Assembly: GCA_963693085.1 (NCBI GenBank)
Contig: OY856409.1
Location: forward strand, 660,902,591-660,966,590
DNA length: 64,000 nucleotides
Origin: Alisma plantago-aquatica
Lineage: Eukaryota > Streptophyta > Magnoliopsida > Alismatales > Alismataceae
Reading direction: 5' to 3'
In this document: positions 46,236-59,800 of the stretch, piece by piece
Position numbering within the stretch: position 1 is the first letter of the stretch
Layout: each line of letters starts with the position of its first letter
Program-made: the position numbers and the translations under genes
Notes under the pieces: generated by a model
Databases searched by the model: none
Seen by the model: the letters and a program-made list of their open reading frames with translations, nothing else
What the model was told of the DNA's origin: nothing

Positions 46236-47935
46236 CCAGTCACCCAACCCAACCACCATATCAAGGACAACAATTTCAAAGCTTAAACCTTCCCCCTCAA
46301 AATCTCAATTAGCCACCTCCTCAACCACCACAAAGTGTTCCTACTTCCACCCCCTTAGCTGACGAAAGGATAGAGACCTTGGAACAAATCATCATAGCCC
46401 AACAAGCTCATCAAAAGGCAACTGACGCTCAGTTTGCTCGCCTATTTGCCCAACAGAAACCTCCTGCCGGCCATTTTGTTGGGTAGCCTGAACCCAACCC
46501 CAGGCATATAGAACAACTTAAGGATGTCACCACCAGATTTGGCCTTACCACGGAAGAAGAAGGAAATTCCCCCATCATATATTTTGACCAAGGGGGTGAT
46601 GAAGAGGTTGTTGTTGTCCCTCAAGCGATGATATCACCTCCCCCACAAGAAGAGAGTCATGTATATAAGCCATGTGTACCTTTTGCAGGTCGGATGAAGT
46701 ATACCCAATTAGACTCTAGGTTCAACAAATTCAAGGAAATTATGAGAAAGTTATGCATCAACATCCCACTTTTGGACGCTATGACTGGTCTACCCGAATG
46801 GGAAAAATTCTTCAAAGCCCTTCTAAACAGTAAGCGCACTACTGAGGAATCTGAAATGGTAAAATTGGCCAGAACTACATCAGACATCATCCAAAGTAAA
46901 AAGCCAAAGAAATGCAAAGATCCAGGATCTTTCGGGGTCACTTGTTCTATCGATGACTCTACCAGCCATTTGGGCCTAGATGATCTTAGAGCTAGTGTGT
47001 CCATCATCCCTTTGAGCATGTGTAGAAGGTTTGGTCTAATTGATGCTAGACCAACTCCGATGTGTATTCAACTTGCAGACTCTTCCATTACCAAGCCTCT
47101 TGGTATTATTGATGATGTGCCAGTCAAGGTCAGAAATTTCTATATCCCTTGTGACTTTGTGGTACTTGATATAAAAGAAGACACTCGCTACCCCCTCATC
47201 TTTGGTCGGCCATTCCTCGCCACGGCCAGGTCCCTCATCGACGTTGAGGTAGGACTTCTCACACTAAGAGTGGGAACAAAGTTCATAAATTTTCAAGCCT
47301 CTGGGGGTAGCATGAAGTACACACATGAGGAAGAAGTCTATTTCTTTGAATGCATGGACCAGTTCAATAAGATGCAACAACATTTTCTTAATTTTGAACC
47401 ACCACATGTGACTGAAACCCAAATTTCTCTGGTGGACAATCAAGTTGCTATTCAAATTGCCTCAATCAGTCCTATCAAGATGGACATTTACCCTCCCACT
47501 ATTCATATTATGGTCACAACCAACATCACCACTCAAGAAGTTCCCCTCCCACAACCCCTCACCCATCTATGACCATACCCATTTCCTCTCCTCCCTCTCC
47601 CTTTGAGGAACCACTCTATGATAATCACCAAACGTCTTTTGAGCCACCACTACATATCACTACCCAAGCAGTGCAACCAAATGTCATGGATGGATACTCC
47701 GACTATCATCCCTTCATCCCAACCCCCATTGATACTAGTGGACAACATACAATCGAACAACTACAATTCAGTCAAAACAATGCTTCTTATAATAATTATC
47801 CTTATACAAATGAGATTCAATATGACTGCTCTCCACCATATGTCAAACCATGGGGACGTAACCATCTTGATTTCAATTTTTATCCTTGGTATACTGACGT
47901 ACACCAAGCCATTTAGGATACATTTCCCAGAGTTA
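46236..47935 (+). pseudogene. Athila-type gypsy gag/protease fragment inserted in a LINE
   Basis: The plus-strand Gln/Pro-rich gag C-terminus (with a TAG at about 46303-46305) leads into an open frame of 314 residues at 46628-47572. It contains RFNKFKEIMRKLCINIPLLDA, KDPGSFGVTC, the protease-like DDLRASVSIIPLS and IFGRPFLATARSLIDVEVG. The last two match the Athila/Tat protease, but the usual catalytic DLGAS reads DLRAS. The adjoining frame 47569-47916 continues the Pro/Tyr-rich region. No LTR or reverse transcriptase belongs to it, so it is a partial copy. It separates the LINE zinc finger region from its RNase H. Confidence 0.75.
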
Positions 47936-50110
47936 GGTGGAATGTTGCATCTCTGAAAGAGAAGAAGTTAGTGTTTGGCCTTTGGTTGGGATGGCGGCCA
48001 ACACTTGCTTGATTTTCATTGACTTGGGTGTACAACAACGTAGATATGGTATGTGCCCTCTCTTTAATGTAAGTGGTCCATAGGCCGACATTGATTGGTT
48101 TTCCCGTATGCACTAGGTTGTTTCGTGCCTGCCAAACATGACAACTATCCACCAACAAAGTAGCAGATTTTGGCTCACTCCTAGCTGACAAGATGATGTC
48201 CAGAATCCAGGCATTCTAGTCGAAAATAAAGAAATTTGGAGGAGTTGTTAGACCTTCCCATATAGGTTTAATTCTCGAGCAATCTCTGATGCTATGTAGC
48301 AGCAAATCCAGTTCATTGTGACAAGCTGGGAAATTGATGTTGTTCAATGTGCCTCCTTCTTTTGTCCACTTTATTAAGTAGTACTTTATGTTGCAAAATC
48401 CAAGCAAAGATATTCAGCCGTTCTGGGACACGAAGCTTCTAGATGTCAGACCATGCACCATCTATGGTGACTTCCTTAGATGTTCTCAGCCAACTATAAG
48501 TTGACTTAGAGGTGAGTTCGCCATGAGAATCATGTGGCGAGTTCCAGAGATCTGGGCCAGTGCCAGGGTCAGGTGGCGGGATGCCCCTAATATGTACAAC
48601 AAGATTGGGAGTCATGTAGGTTGCAATGAAGTCATAATCCCATGACCCGTTGTCAAGTACCATGGAGTTTGTTGTGACATCCTCTAAGCCAGCTAGCACA
48701 ATGCACTGGGGGTCAACCTCTGATTGTCGGATGCCTGTAATCCACTTATCATTTTACACATTAATCAAGTTACCAACTTGCAAAATCCTTGAACATTCAT
48801 TGGAAATAGTTGGAAGGTTCTTTTTGATAATGGACCACTCTGGTAAGAAAGGCTTATTAATCAAGCACCCTTCATTTGTGTATTTTTCCATCATGATTTT
48901 AACCCATAGGAGGTTAGGTTTGTTGAGGAAACACCACACATTCTTTAACATAGATCTTGGTTGAAGTCACGGGCATCCTTTATGCCAAGGCCTCCTCATG
49001 ATTTGATTGAAGTGATCTTCTTTAAAGACACTAGGGACATCTTCTTATTTTCCTGGGTACCAGACCATAAGAAGTTTTTGACATGCTTATTGATATCATC
49101 ACATAGGCCTGGTGATACTTGAACATATTGCATCATGTAAGATGGAATAACCTATAAAGTGGACTTCACAAGAGTGATTTGGCCTACTAGAGAAAGTTGG
49201 CAGGCTGACAAGCTGTTCATTCTTTCTTGTAGGGAGTCACTATATTTTCATGGGTGCTATGATTTAGGCATTGGTGAAGTAATGGGACTCCCAAGTATCA
49301 TCCTAAATCCTCAATGTGACCTACGCCCAATCTGTTGCAAAAGGAAGATTTAACTGCACGGGGCGTGTTATGGGAAAAGTATCATTTAGACTTCTCTTTG
49401 GAAATGACCTGGATAGAGACAACTGAGAAGTCCTCCAAGACTTGGACGATTACATCTGCTTGCTGATTAGAGGTTTCAACCATTAGCATGATATCATCAA
49501 CAAAGAGAACATGAGAAAGAGGTGTACCATTGTGAGTCTGCCAAATTGGTTTCCATTGTGTGGAGGTGACTTCATGGACGATAGATTGGCTTAATCTCTC
49601 CATTCATAGAACAAAAACATATGGGCTGATTGGGTCCCCCTCGCGTACGTCTTGTGTGGATTTAAAGGAAGGATGCGGTGAGCCCTCCCAAAGTATAGAA
49701 GTAGAACCATCAGAGATGATTTCCATAATTAGTCTGATGATGTTACATGGTAAGCCTAACTTCTATATGGTGTCAAAGATGAATGGCCTATGCATCCTAT
49801 TGAATTCCTTTAATAGGTCGAGCTTAATACATAACCAATGCTTGCTTGAGATCTTTCTTTTCATAGAGTGGATGACTTCCTGGACAAGAAGGATATTGTC
49901 CTTAATATGCCTGCCTGGTATAAAGTTGGATTGTGTCTCTGAAACCCAAGTAGGTAGCAGTGATCTCAGTTGTTCAACAATGACCTTAAAAATGAGCTTG
50001 AAACAGGTATTATGCAGCGATATTGTCATGAAGTCATTCAATCATTGACATTGTCTTACTTTGGGAATGATCACCATATGTGCATTTTCTAGCTCTGGTT
50101 GAATGGTCCA
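47936..50110 (-). pseudogene. LINE ORF2 remnant: reverse transcriptase and zf-RVT
   Basis: Minus-strand pieces in the correct order: SETQSNFIPGRHIKDNILL near 49870-49960 (RT finger/palm), SHVLFVDDIMLMVE near 49480-49530 (the catalytic FVDD motif), thumb and connection pieces at 48754-48951 and 48439-48699, and a zinc-finger-like CHNELDLLLHSIRDC near 48290-48330. Stops and frameshifts separate them. The 5' end is truncated near 50110, with no endonuclease domain. Confidence 0.8.
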
Positions 50111-52888
50111 TGTGTTGAAGGCATGCTTTACTGTGAGGCATTTTGAATATATTAAAACTTGCAATTTAATAAGAAAATAAATGTGCTTACACTGAATGCA
50201 AAACAAAGCTTAAACATGAAATGAAAACATGGAATATAAAAGTATATGATGCATGAATAAGATACACGATCATGAATGCAAAATAAAAGCACAAAATCCA
50301 AAAAAATGAAATCTCGTTGCCACCCCATCCCAATCTTATTCAATACAATTTCTACACTAAAAAGATAAGCTTGTGAAATGCATATTTGGATGCTTATTGT
50401 GGGGCGTTAGATTGAAATATCCCCTACTTATGGTGTTGAAAAGAGGGATAAAAGTACACATTTAGGCTATCAAGGTCAAGCTCGAAAGCATATAGGTCCA
50501 TCTATGGCATTGCTGATGTGCCAAGTGTCCATCCAGTGCAAGATAGAAGACATCTCCCAGCACTTAAGATGAAGGGAATGGATATTCATGTTATGGTAGT
50601 TCATTCAAGATGATTCTTGCTGGAAAGAAGAAACTACGTACCCATACATTTGGTTCCAGTTGGTTCTAGACTAGGTGTATTCTATCTTGGTAGTTGTGGG
50701 GAGTGGGGTAGGAAGGATAAGTCAAGATAAGGGGGAACTAGTTTCATCTTCAACCTACTTTTGTGTGTACCACTTCAAATTGTGTGAGTCATGCAAGGTG
50801 ACCCATGGTGAAATTAACAAGGACAATGAGGCCTGAATATTAATATAATACTTATTTTTTCTATAGTATATCACTAAATAGTAACAACAACACCCAACTG
50901 AGTGTAAATTATATCATTTCCCTCAAGGGAAGGTGGTTTTTGTACTACCCCAAGCTTCTTATCTAACTTGGGTATTTACCCCTAATGATGATATCTCCAT
51001 AAAATGTCTTGCAAGAAGCCTCCCTTAAAAGGGTTTCAATCATAATTGTTCCTTGTAGTGGTCTTATTGGTGTTCAGTTTACACCACAAAATTAATTGCA
51101 CACTCTTAACACAACTCCTTGTCTCTCCTTCTTCCAAAAATATTGTTTTACAAACCTTCATGGAGATAGTGGGGCACCATACTGTGGATATGACTAGACC
51201 TACCCTCCTTGGACTTATACAATAAGTCACTGGTGATTTGACACCAGAATGGCTGAAGATTAAAGTTTGGAAATATTCAAATATATTTTACTCATTAAGA
51301 CACATTGTTCTTGCAATGTTATCCTATACTACAGTAAATAGCTTTCCATCCATGCAAAAATGTACAATTTTATATCCTTGATTATCTCATGATTATATAG
51401 TAGTGAGAAATTCGATAGTAAGGCCAGGGAAAATCTTTGTGTTTCCCTTGGAGACAACCTAGAGAATACAAATATTCTTCCACATTGGCTTGAACTTGTT
51501 CCTCAACAATAGTTCCTCTAGGTTGTCCTCACAAAAAATCTCATGGGATATAGGTAGTGTCGATAACCTTTGAGAAGCACTTAAGCTCTCCTCAGATTGT
51601 AAGGTGATTAACATCATCACATAGGTTCTTTATTATTCCTCTTCTCCTTTTTATACCTCATGATTGGGAGCAACAACCTAGATATTTGAGGATCACCTAG
51701 AATGTGTACCATGGTTTCATGAGATGGAAATGGAAGGTTTAAACTTTTAGGTGAGTAGTAGTAGGATCATTGGTGAGGAATTTTGTGCACCAGAGTATGT
51801 ACTTTGTGCATGGTGGTGGGGGAAAGGTGGGGAGTTTTGTCTTGCTAGAAAGGAAGAATGTGGTTGACAGTGATTGAGAGAGGGTGCTGTCAAGAGAAGG
51901 TGGTGTAGGATTATGGTAGGGCCAAGCTAAGATGGAGAAATGACAGAGGCACACTGTGTTGTTTTCTGTCGGGTTGAAGGATTTGATGTTGGTTTCGGAG
52001 GAAGGGCAACCAATTTGATGGTGGATAAAAGGATGCTTGTGGATGTTTGGCCAGAGGGGGCATGGACGCTAATCATAGTGGGTGCTGAAGGAGGCTTGAA
52101 GTTGGTTTTGGCTCCTTGGCGTCTTCTTCTCAGACAAGGGAGTGTGGAGTGTCTAGTAGGGCATGGTGTATCCGCCTCTAATCGAGGCTCCCCCCTCATT
52201 TTGGAACTCATGTGGTATGACACACACATGTAAGAAGAGTGCTTAATGTGCTTGATATTAGACCCTCAGAGAAGGTTTCCTTGACTATGGATATATGTTG
52301 TGTATTTGTTCTAGCATGTCGTGCTTCAATCCAGGGTCATTTCAACTTTTACAACCTCCTTAGACGACATGGTTTGTAAGTGCACTCCATTCTTAATGTA
52401 GTGTCTTCACTACATTAATGTTCAATGACATACATCATGTTCTTCTATGTGTGTGTTGTGTTTTGACCCAGGGTTTTGAGTCATCTTATCGTAAAGAAAG
52501 ATAGGGCATGTAGGGGGCTACGCATGTCATAATTTGTCTCAATGAAACTCCCTCTATTGAGAATGATGGTGCATGGTGTTTCACATGTAGATACATCATT
52601 CTTGAACTCATACAACTAAAAAACCTTATTTCTAAACATGTGCATGTCGTGTTAATGACACAATAAATCATATAATGGTGAATCTTAGCCAGTACTTATG
52701 AACAATCACATTCAATTTAGCATCACATCAAAACATACACTTGCATCTCAAATGAACTAACAGTGGAAACTTTAACAACATATATGTACATGAATGAGTG
52801 AAATAAATTATATAAAGGAAGTATATAAATAAATTACAAAAGATGAAAACTAGGTTTTCCTCCTACGAGGACATTATTTTATTGTGCG
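50111..52888. other. no recognisable gene
   Basis: About 2.8 kb without a family match. Overlapping frames of about 100 codons on both strands at 51927-52233 come from a local GC-rich patch and show no domain. This may be interior sequence of the decayed gypsy element. Confidence 0.4.
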
Positions 52889-53293
52889 TCATCCAAACAT
52901 TTCTATTGGTTTTTTATTTGGGTCGAATGGACCATCTTGTTTGATAGGGTCACTGAGTAGATCACCATTTCCTCCTCCCACATCCATCTCATGTGTTTGA
53001 AGATATTCATCAGGAGTCTTCATAGAAAAGATGATTCTCTTATCACAGATCTCAACAATCAACTCTTCTTTATCAACATTGATCAGAATTTTTACACTTT
53101 CTAAGGATAGGCTTTCTACACCCTTATCTCCCAATATAATAAAATGAACCAACATGAAGTAGTGATCAATCCTTATGAGAACATTTTCCACATTGGCTAT
53201 GGAGCATGCTCTTGAGTGATCCACCATATGAAAATTGACTGTCAAGTGGTTGGGTTCATTCAAATCCATATGGTTAGATATAGTTAGAGGCAT
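52889..53293 (-). pseudogene. gypsy protease-region remnant
   Basis: The frame of 134 residues contains HFIILGDKGVESLSLESVKILINVDKEELIVEI (shown here in part), which follows the pattern of the Athila/Tat segment FVVLD..LILGRPFLATARALIDV..GELTLRV, with the glycine-rich block lost. It is homologous to, but clearly different from, the Athila-type fragment at 46628-47572 and lies on the opposite strand. Confidence 0.6.
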
Positions 53294-54950
53294 ATCATTT
53301 AAATTAGCTCCTTGATCACAAAGAATAGTAATAAAATGTATACATATACCACCAGATACTTATAAATTACTAGGGTTTGACGATATTGTAGGAAAGTGTG
53401 AGAGGGTTGAAGTGCATACATTTTTTGCAACCACCATTTCATGAATTTTATCCTCCTTTCCCCCATTAGATTAAATTTAATGGAATAGAGTTTCTAGAGT
53501 GAGATCTTCTTTCATTTGAGTGGTATTTTTAGGATATTGTAATTGTGAATGCATTTGATTTCTTCTCAAGTGAGATGGCACATATGAAGATGCATTCTTT
53601 TCTTCTAGCTCAACATTTTTGGCTTTTCTCTTTTGATTGTTAATGGACATAGGTATGAGTTAGACAAAGACATCCAATGGGATGACTTACATGACCTGAT
53701 TATGTTGATCCTCCTCCTTGTCAACTTCATTTAAATAGATGACTCTAATTGAGTTACATTCTCACATTGGTTCAATTCACTATTGTGTGGAATAACCCCT
53801 TATTTCTTTTGAATCCACGAATGGTAGAATCTAGTTGCCCATTTGGTGCTCAAGTCCTTAGACTCAGGTGGCTTGATTTGGTGTAATTGTTGAAGACTTA
53901 TTCATATACTTGGAGAGTATATATTTAAGGTATTCATTCTTCTTGGAATTACGTTGGTGATTGTCTTGGCATTGTTGGTGTTAGCATTGGCGATCGATGA
54001 TCAATGTCCTCACAACTAAAATTTGGGGGATTTCTATACCCTAGATCATGGGATTTGGACAAGGAGTTGTTTCTTTGTTGTACCCCATGAAATTAACTTT
54101 ATCCTCACTACATCAAGATGATAAAGCATCACAATTAATTTCAAAAGTCAACCACCATGACTTGTGTACTCAGTGGACATTTGTAGCATTGAGTTGCTTG
54201 GTAAGTTGTCTAGATATGCATTGAGGGATGAAATGGTTTTCACATTATTGATATTGTTCCAAGATCCATTCCCCTAAAATATTAGTTTTTGGACGTGACT
54301 CTATCAACATCATGCCTTCACTTTCATTCTTTGTCAAAAGGCATTCTCTAGAGGATACATTAGTACTGGAGGTGGTATCATGGGATAGAACAGGATAGAA
54401 TGTATTTCACTGTGCCCACTTTGAAAAGTTTCTATGTGAACGTCTTTATAGTAGTTCTTTATACCTCTCTCAAGAATCAACAAGTGTTTCCCCATCTTGT
54501 TGTGGTAAGTTGGGAATTTTCATTAAGAACGCATTAGTTTTGCTTGGAGGAAAGAGCTTTAGCAAGAAGGTGATCAACAAGGTGTTCTAGATATTTATTC
54601 ACTCCTTTTCCATGACTTTCATCCTTTATAGGCTCAGGTGCATTGAGTGAATGGGAAGAAATGAATACACATACTATTATTCATCATCTTAATGATCATG
54701 ACTGTATCACATAGCTATACAAAGTTCTCCACATTGATATTTAGATCTTCATCTCCTTGACCTAAATATTGATTCTATTGCATGTTTCAATTAAACTCAT
54801 GTCTTATTAGAATTATACTTCATCTCTAGAGATTAGATGATAACCAAAGTAGACACCTAATTAGGAATAGGGGAGGTGTACTCATGCAAAGCCTTTTCAA
54901 CTGCCATGATTGTTGCTTCAGTTGCTACAACTTTCTCTTTCTTATGTTTG
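53294..54950 (-). pseudogene. gag: gypsy gag remnant
   Basis: No long frame survives. On the minus strand near 54440-54570 one reading gives LLKLFPPSKTNAFL, IPNLPQQDGETL and ERYKEL, a clear Retrotrans_gag signature of Ty3/gypsy elements. Stops and shifts elsewhere make it non-functional. Confidence 0.65.
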
Positions 54951-55194
54951 TTTCTTCTTTCTCACAGTTATATGTTGGTTAGTACCACCTCAGGGCTGTC
55001 AAGAATCTAAAAAATGATTCTTGGCAAGACCAAGTCTGAACTATACATAGTTCTTAGTAAATAAGAAAAAAAAAGTTTGGTTCTATAAGAATTTGTAGGA
55101 AACAAAAGAAGTAAATAAGTGTAAGATATTAATCATGTAGAGTCACATAATTAAGCAAAAGGAATTATGTTTAAATCAAAAGGATTTAAGATGA

Positions 55195-56880
55195 AAAGAG
55201 TTGATTTAATATATTTTAAATTATTTAAACTAGAAACAAAATTTCTTTCAAGCTATCAAGTCAAGGAAGCGTATTTGGTGCAATGAAATCCATTTATCAT
55301 ATGAACACCACAAAGAAGATTGAATTCTCATCAGTATTCTATCTCTTGAAGATGTCATCGATGAGTTATGCCTATTAACCAACTAGGTTGCGAGATTGAT
55401 TTTCCAACCAAAATTCAAAGATATAGTAAGATTTTTCCTGAACTCCTTCAAAGAAAAAAATACTAAGGAGAAAATGAATATCAAACAACTAATCCAATTA
55501 AAATAGCTATTTATATCATCTACTTTAAATTATCTAAACTAGAAAAATGTTACTTTCAAGTTATCCAGTCAAGGAAGCACATTTGGTGTCATGACATCCA
55601 TTTATCATATAAACATAACAAATCATATTGATATATCTTCATTGTTCTATCTCTTGAACATGCCATCACTGATATATGCCTATTAACCAACTAGGTGGCG
55701 AGATTGATATTTTCCAATAAAAACTACAAATATAGTAAAACCTTTCCTAAATACCTAAAAATGTACCGACCTTAATTATACAATCAAGGAGATGTTTATG
55801 TAGTAACCCCTACTCATTTAGATTTAATAGATGATTAGAAATCGAGTTACAATCCACTAAATGTGTTTCTCTTCCGATTATGTTGTACTGTGGTGTCTTG
55901 GTACCTTAATCGAGATTCCCATAAGTAATGAATAGAAATGAAATAACATAGGAGAAAACAGAAAGAAATGAGATGCATATGTTGTAGAGAATGAATCGTC
56001 TACAATGAAGATGCAGATAAGATTCTTCCTCTAATGGATGACGAAATGAACCGTTCTTCTCTCTTCTTCTTCTTCATATCTTCCCATGGAGTGGAATAAA
56101 CTTATGTTTTTCCTTTTACCCTTCACCTATAGTCAGAATGAGCTAAAATTCTAGACACCTCTTCAAAACTTCTATCCCTACATTTATAGTTTTTACAAAA
56201 ATATGAGGATACATGCCTTTTCCAGGTAGAGACATACCATGACTCTTGGCAGTTTCCAAGGGTCAGGGGCCAATAACCATTCAACATAATGTGTCATGGG
56301 ATTGAGACACCATGTAAATGGCTTTGTTGAATGGGTCTAATGAGGTGGCGCATTGTGTTGTTAGTCCAACACGTCATGCATTGTTGTGGTCAAATTGGAC
56401 AATTTTATCATGTGGTGGGACACAATGTGGTTGAGAAAGGAACACCATGTTTGTAAATGTAAAAGTTAGTTGGTATCTCAACATGTGGAAATGTCATGCT
56501 CTAGATGAGACATGTCATGCCATTGTTGGGAAAGCTCGATCGACTTCCTAGATTGCAACATGCGATGCTCTAGAATGAGCATGTCATTCCTGAGCAAGGA
56601 AGGGTTGAATCTGGTCTCCTTGAGTCCCAAGGTCCATGCTGAATATGAAACGATTCTAACTGAGCCAATTCTTGTGGCATCTACATGAAAACACATAAAA
56701 TCAACCAATATTATATCAAGAGAGCATAAGTACTCTAATTATGTGATTACAAACCTAAAATGTAGCCAAAACTAAGAAGTTTGAGTAATAAGCCAAGTAA
56801 AAGTTGGAATAAAAGATGCTATGAATTTTGATTATCATTTATTATACTCAATTAAATTCTACACTAATGAAGAACATTAC
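55195..56880 (-). repeat. right LTR-like copy of the decayed gypsy element, with internal duplication
   Basis: Partner of 43260-44760. The first part is present twice in tandem (about 55203-55515 and 55520-55800), each with TTATCATAT, ATGCCTATTAACCAACTAGG and GCGAGATTGAT. The left copy has it once. Confidence 0.6.
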
Positions 56881-59800
56881 TAAATTTATATTACAAGAAA
56901 AGTGATTTCATTTACACTATTTTAGGTAGTTTATCATGTTTCACATGATAAACTCCAATGATGAGAGTGGTGCATATTTCTCTTCCAAGAATCCTATTGA
57001 ATGAGTTTAGTAGGAAAGACTATGTAAATGTAGTAGTCACTTTTAATTCTATTATGCACAACATAGACAATTTTGAGTTTTTTTACCCATTTTAGGAAGA
57101 TGGGATGAATACATAATTTTCATGGATTTCCCCTAAAATAAAAGAAATATTATAAAATGTATAGTCACCAACTTAAATGAATATAAACCACAATTATATA
57201 CCTCATTAAACTTCAATCTACTTCCTAAGATTTTTATCACATATGTGTTGATTATCTAACTAATACTTATTCATTATGACCAACCTTATTGTGATGCATT
57301 CTTGACTAGATCTGTAATCAATCAATAAGATCTAGGTAAACCTTCAAATAGTTTAGTAGGATGTGACATACTAGCTTAATGAGTGGGGTTCTTAAAACTA
57401 TTTGAACAACCCCACACTACTATGGCAAGACCAAATTTGGTTCATAAACATATCTTAAACAAGTAAATGACTAACCATTGAAAGTAACGAAAATATAGTA
57501 TTTTGTGAGAGATCATTTTGACACTATATTTTTGTCTTATTTTGTTACCTTTAACACGTGCTACCTTCTTGTTTAGTTAATAATACCTACTAATAGTGCT
57601 AAATCCTAGTTTCAATGCCTAATTACACAATGTGCACAGTGAAACCCCAATTTGATTTGTTATAGGGTTTTCAATATATCTACAATACATATATTCCTTG
57701 ACATGTTTTGTGTGTTGGTTAGGTTGTTTCTTAGGTTTTGCATCTAACAAACCTAGTTTTATCAAGGTATATGGTTACTAGGGCTTATAGGTGTATGATG
57801 TGCTTCTAATTTGTTCATTATTTGGGATGCATGTTATATGTGTGTAGAGGCTATGTTGAGTGTATATTAACCTTAGTTTGGTTGGTGCTAACTTTTATTT
57901 TATTTAGATTGCTTAGGGATGAACTATGGGTGATCTTAACATACTTCATCCTACTTAAGGTTAAAGGTCATATCGACCTATGTTGCTGGCTTGAAGTTGG
58001 TCTGGTCTCATTATTCAATGTCCATATGGTACGTTAGATACATAAGTCGAACCCATTGTAGTATGTTTGACTAACCAATGCAGTTACATATCTACATTTT
58101 GTGTACCTCGATTGGACTATATACGTGTAGGTAAAACTTGATAACTATAGATGACTTATCATAACTCTCCAAAGGTATGAGATGCTACTAGTAGACTTTT
58201 AGTTAAGAATGTTTTAGTCATCATGGACCATATATATATGACCCCTTAACCCCAAATAACTCTAGAGATCATTATCTCGTATTTTATCTGCTAGAAGATA
58301 AATGTGAATTTGGAGGGTGGTTTCTTATGATTGGACCCTTCCTACTTAGTGGAGATTTCATGGAGCTAAATTCTTGGTGATTGATCCCATTTAATGTCAC
58401 ATCTTCTCTTCTATACTTTTTGTCTTATTCCCCCCTTGGCACCATGGATGACCTTATATAAGATTAGTGAATATGTGCCTATTTTCTTTAGATTTTCTTA
58501 TATGTTCATCATCCTTGATTGGGATTGACCTAGAGGGATCTATAGGAGGTAGTTTTGGTGGTGGTTTTGGATATGGGTGATCATAGGGTAGTGTTGATCG
58601 CTGATTCCCCTATTCTCATGCTTTCATTAGTAAACAATTCTCTTTCTAGATGTATACCTGAACATAACATGTTTTCTTTACCAAATTGCTTAGTTGAGGG
58701 ACATTCCAATGGAATGAATAAGAACTAAATGATTTTTTTAGTAAGTTATTATTCATCATTCTATGTGAAATACTTTTTTAACATCATTATATCTCTTTTT
58801 TATATGGTTACTTTCAATGTATTTCTAAGTGACGTTGATGCCTAATATGCTTTCTTATTGAGCCCTAATGCATGATTAGATGACTAAATCATTATGCCCC
58901 ATATAATTAATATTTTGTTTCGGGTTTTGTATTATGTGAACAAAGATAGAATGGTTATAGAGTCTCTTCATTGATATTATGAACCGATGATACTATTGCA
59001 TGGATTGCTTTCTAAATACAAAGATAATCTTAAGTATCTCTAATCTTAGAATTGATACTTATATTGTGTTTTCATTTCTAATTTGTTAATATAAATTTAT
59101 TTTCTAACTATTATCTATATGGTATGTAAGTGTTCCTAAATGTGATATTAATTCTAGTGATGTTGATGTGCTCTAGTGTGATTAGGTTAGAGATGTTTGG
59201 TTTGGAATAATATCATGATACGTGATGATGTGTTCTATGGTAATATAATACAAATATGTGATAATACAAAACTAAAAACACTCCAATAATAACTTCTACC
59301 AATCTATTTATGAGTTGAACTATACCAATGATAAAACTAATCTCATATAAAACCTAACATATGTGATTTTTTGTGGTATCACTTTTGGTTCTCTTATGGT
59401 GATTGGGTTTCATGATTTGAGTTTTGTCCATAAACAAATTTCTAGGGTTTTTTAATACCCACTAAGAGAGGAAGAGATGTATCCACCCTCTTCTTTAGGT
59501 TAAAAGGGAATGGTTCATATCAATAGGCCTTATCCACACATTGATATAGGTTGGAGGTGATGTACCTTGGTCATACTCCTTGAAAGTGGTTGGGAAAGGG
59601 TGTTGAGCCTTAAACACAATCATTTTCATTTGAGGTGCCATACATTCTTCACAAATACAATTGAGTTAGTTCAGTAGGGAAGAGAAGTCTTGCATGGCCA
59701 AACTCACTGAAATGATACATTATGATCAATAAATGATGATGAATATATATAAATACGAAAAATATAATAAAGTATGATGTCTTGTTTTTGTGTGTTAATT

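Larger units (their letters stand above)
43260..56880 (-). mobile_element. decayed Ty3/gypsy retroelement with nested insertions
   Basis: Two related segments (about 43260-44760 and 55195-56880) flank minus-strand gag and protease remnants at 52889-54950. No reverse transcriptase or integrase of this element is visible. The interior also holds a LINE remnant and an Athila-type fragment. I could not find a primer site or target duplication, so boundaries are approximate. Confidence 0.5.

Noticed and set aside
51927..52233. Overlapping 97- and 100-codon frames on both strands
   Set aside because: Both show unremarkable composition without a domain; overlapping open frames on both strands suggest chance.
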